Shown: one piece after another, positions 6,324-7,927 of the stretch | Numbering within the stretch: position 1 is the stretch's first letter | Layout: every line of letters starts with the position of its first letter | Notes under the pieces: generated by a model | Told to the model about the DNA's origin: nothing | Database searches by the model: none | What the model saw: the letters and a program-made list of their open reading frames with translations, nothing else | Source: Bacteroidota bacterium | GTDB taxonomy: Bacteria; Bacteroidota; Bacteroidia; Bacteroidales; Prolixibacteraceae | Length of the DNA: 7,927 nucleotides | NCBI GenBank assembly: GCA_030632865.1 | Contig: DAOVTY010000145.1 | Coordinates: forward strand, 1 to 7,927 | Reading direction: 5' to 3' | Program-made: the position numbers and the translations under genes

Positions 6324-7927
6324 AATTTTTTACTTATTTCAGTCAAAATTTCAGAGATAAACGATAATGGATATTTGGTTCATATTGAAGATATTACTGA
6401 GCGCAATCATGAAGAAAATAGAATATTAGAAAGTGAAGAAAAATTTCGTGCTCTTTTTAATGAACATTCTGCTGTTAAGCTTATTTTAGATCCTGAGACA
6501 GGAAATATTGAAGATGCAAATAAAGCCGCAACAAAGCTATATGGTTGGTCTGTTGAAGAGTTGAAAGAAATGAATATTTCTCAAATAAATACCTTGTCAC
6601 CTGAAGAAATTAAAATAGAAATGAAATTGGCAAGTGCCAGCAAGAAAAGATATTTTGAATTTAAGCATAAAAATGCCGAAGGTACAATCATAGATGTGGA
6701 AGTATATAGTAATAGTATTAATATTGATGGAAAAGACTATTTGCATTCTATCATTCATGATATTACCAAGCGAAAGAAGGCAGAAGTTGAGCTAATTGAA
6801 AGTGAAAATAAATATCGAACCTTCTTCGAAAATAACTATGCAATTATTCTTTTTGTTAATCCGAATAACGGGAAAATAGTATTTGCGAACGAAGCTGCAG
6901 CAAAATTTTATGGTTACAGCAGGGAGAGGTTAATAGGTTTAAATATTAGCAATATTCACACATTAACCCCCGAAGAAATTAAAGTAAAAATGGTTTATGC
7001 CAGAAGAAGAAAACAAAACTATTTTCTTTTTAAGCATAAATTAGCAAATGGCAAAATTCGTGATGTGGAAGTTTATCAAAGTAAATTGTTCATAGATAAT
7101 CAAGATATTTTCTCAATTATTGTTCACGATATAACAGACCGTATTAAGGCTGAAGAAGAATTAACGGAAAGTGAAGAAAAATACAAAGCACTTTTTAATA
7201 ATGCTCCTTTGTCTTATCAATCGTTAAACGAAGATGGTAGTTTTAAAGATGTAAACCCTGCATGGCTAAGAACATTGGGATATGAGAAAGAAGAAGTTCT
7301 AGAGAAGAATTTTGGGGATTTTCTGCATCCTGATTGGAAACCAAATTTCGAGAAAAACTTCCCGGAATTTAAGCGACAAGGTTATGTGAAAGATGTTCAG
7401 TTTAAAATACAACATAAAAATGGACATTATTTAGATATTTCTTTTGAAGGTTGTATCGGTTACCTTCCAAATGGTAGCTTTAAACAAACTTATTGCGTAT
7501 TTCAAGATATAACAGAACGCAAGAATGCTGAAAAATTACTTCGGGAAAGTGAAAATTTACTTAATGCTACTGGGCATATAGCAAAAATTGGTGGTTGGAA
7601 ATGGAATATTGAATCTCAAAACATGTTTTGGACTAATGAAACTTATCGTATTCATGAAATTGATAAAGATAATATAGAAATAGGTTTTAACAATCATATC
7701 GCTCGTAGTATAGAATGTTACGATGAAAAAGATCGTCCAATAGCTAAGAAGGCATTTCAGAAATGTTTAAATGATGGAATTTCTTACGACATGGAATTTC
7801 CTTTTACAACAGTTAAAGGGAAAAAGATTTGGATTCGTACTATTGCCAATGCCGAAAAAGAGAATGGTAAAGTGATTAATGTATTCGGGAATATTATGGA
7901 TATTACCAATCGCAAAAAAGTTGAAAA
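6324..7927 (+). pseudogene. Continuation of the multi-PAS sensor after the in-frame stop; 3' end outside window
   Basis: The frame of the preceding piece stays open from 6324 to the last base (534 codons plus 2 bases). It completes PAS 2 (ending DITER at 6404), then encodes PAS 3 (6429-6773), PAS 4 (6798-7142), PAS 5 (7167-7520) and PAS 6 (7545-7913). Each begins with an (E/R)-S-E box and ends in the PAC-type motif D-I-T-x-R. PAS 6 has the GGWKWNIE opening typical of the PAS_3 type. There is no sensible independent start: the first in-frame ATG (6570) lies inside PAS 3, and the alternative TTG at 6375 lies inside PAS 2. As it stands it could be expressed only by readthrough, reinitiation or if the stop is a sequence error. 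Such arrays usually end in a histidine kinase, sometimes with receiver domains, but none is visible here. The start given is simply the first codon after the stop. Confidence 0.65.
6429..7142 (+). repeat. Tandem PAS domain duplication (PAS 3 and PAS 4)
   Basis: Two units of exactly 115 codons (6429-6773 and 6798-7142) are joined by 8 codons. A gap-free hand alignment gives 58 identical residues of 115, about 50 percent. Shared blocks include NIS-I-TL-PEEIK, Y/F-FKHK, DVEVY and HDIT-R. PAS 1, 2, 5 and 6 lack the PEEIK...FKHK...DVEVY pattern, so this pair probably arose by internal duplication or belongs to one PAS subtype. Confidence 0.7.

Overview
The window looks like a chromosome segment from a Bacteroidota (Bacteroidetes) bacterium. 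The DNA is strongly AT-rich and the starts lack obvious Shine-Dalgarno sequences. Several small exported enzymes carry twin-arginine (Tat), lipoprotein or Sec signals, and a long multi-PAS sensor follows; all of this is common in that phylum. No species can be named. All genes are on the + strand. There is no tRNA, rRNA, CRISPR array or intact mobile element.

Left part (1-1157): the 3' end of a DUF6807/PmoA-like gene is followed after 26 bases by a Tat-exported TIM-barrel protein of the sugar phosphate isomerase/epimerase type. A long stem-loop (1184-1229) separates this pair from the next block.

Middle part (1245-5159): three consecutive paralogous beta-propeller proteins of about 420-430 residues. 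They resemble the oligogalacturonate lyase (PL22)/TolB-like (PD40) superfamily and share a TSGxxxHFF - RLP - AWNxQQG - NH - (S/G)Hxx(D/E/G)W - DxxPRW signature. Each has a different export signal: Tat for the first, lipoprotein for the second, Sec signal peptidase I for the third. The third has lost two histidines that the other two share. Together with the DUF6807 and TIM-barrel genes this suggests exported processing of a carbohydrate or uronide in the cell envelope. The substrate cannot be read from sequence, and the trio is the best candidate here for an undescribed system.

Right part (5160-7927): a 393-base intergenic region, then a PAS-repeat sensory protein that runs off the window. 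Its reading frame stays open from 5553 to the window end except for one in-frame TAA at 6321-6323, inside the second PAS domain. It is therefore a nonsense-disrupted gene, a sequencing error or, less likely, a readthrough case. At least six PAS domains are visible. The output domain, perhaps a histidine kinase, lies outside the window.
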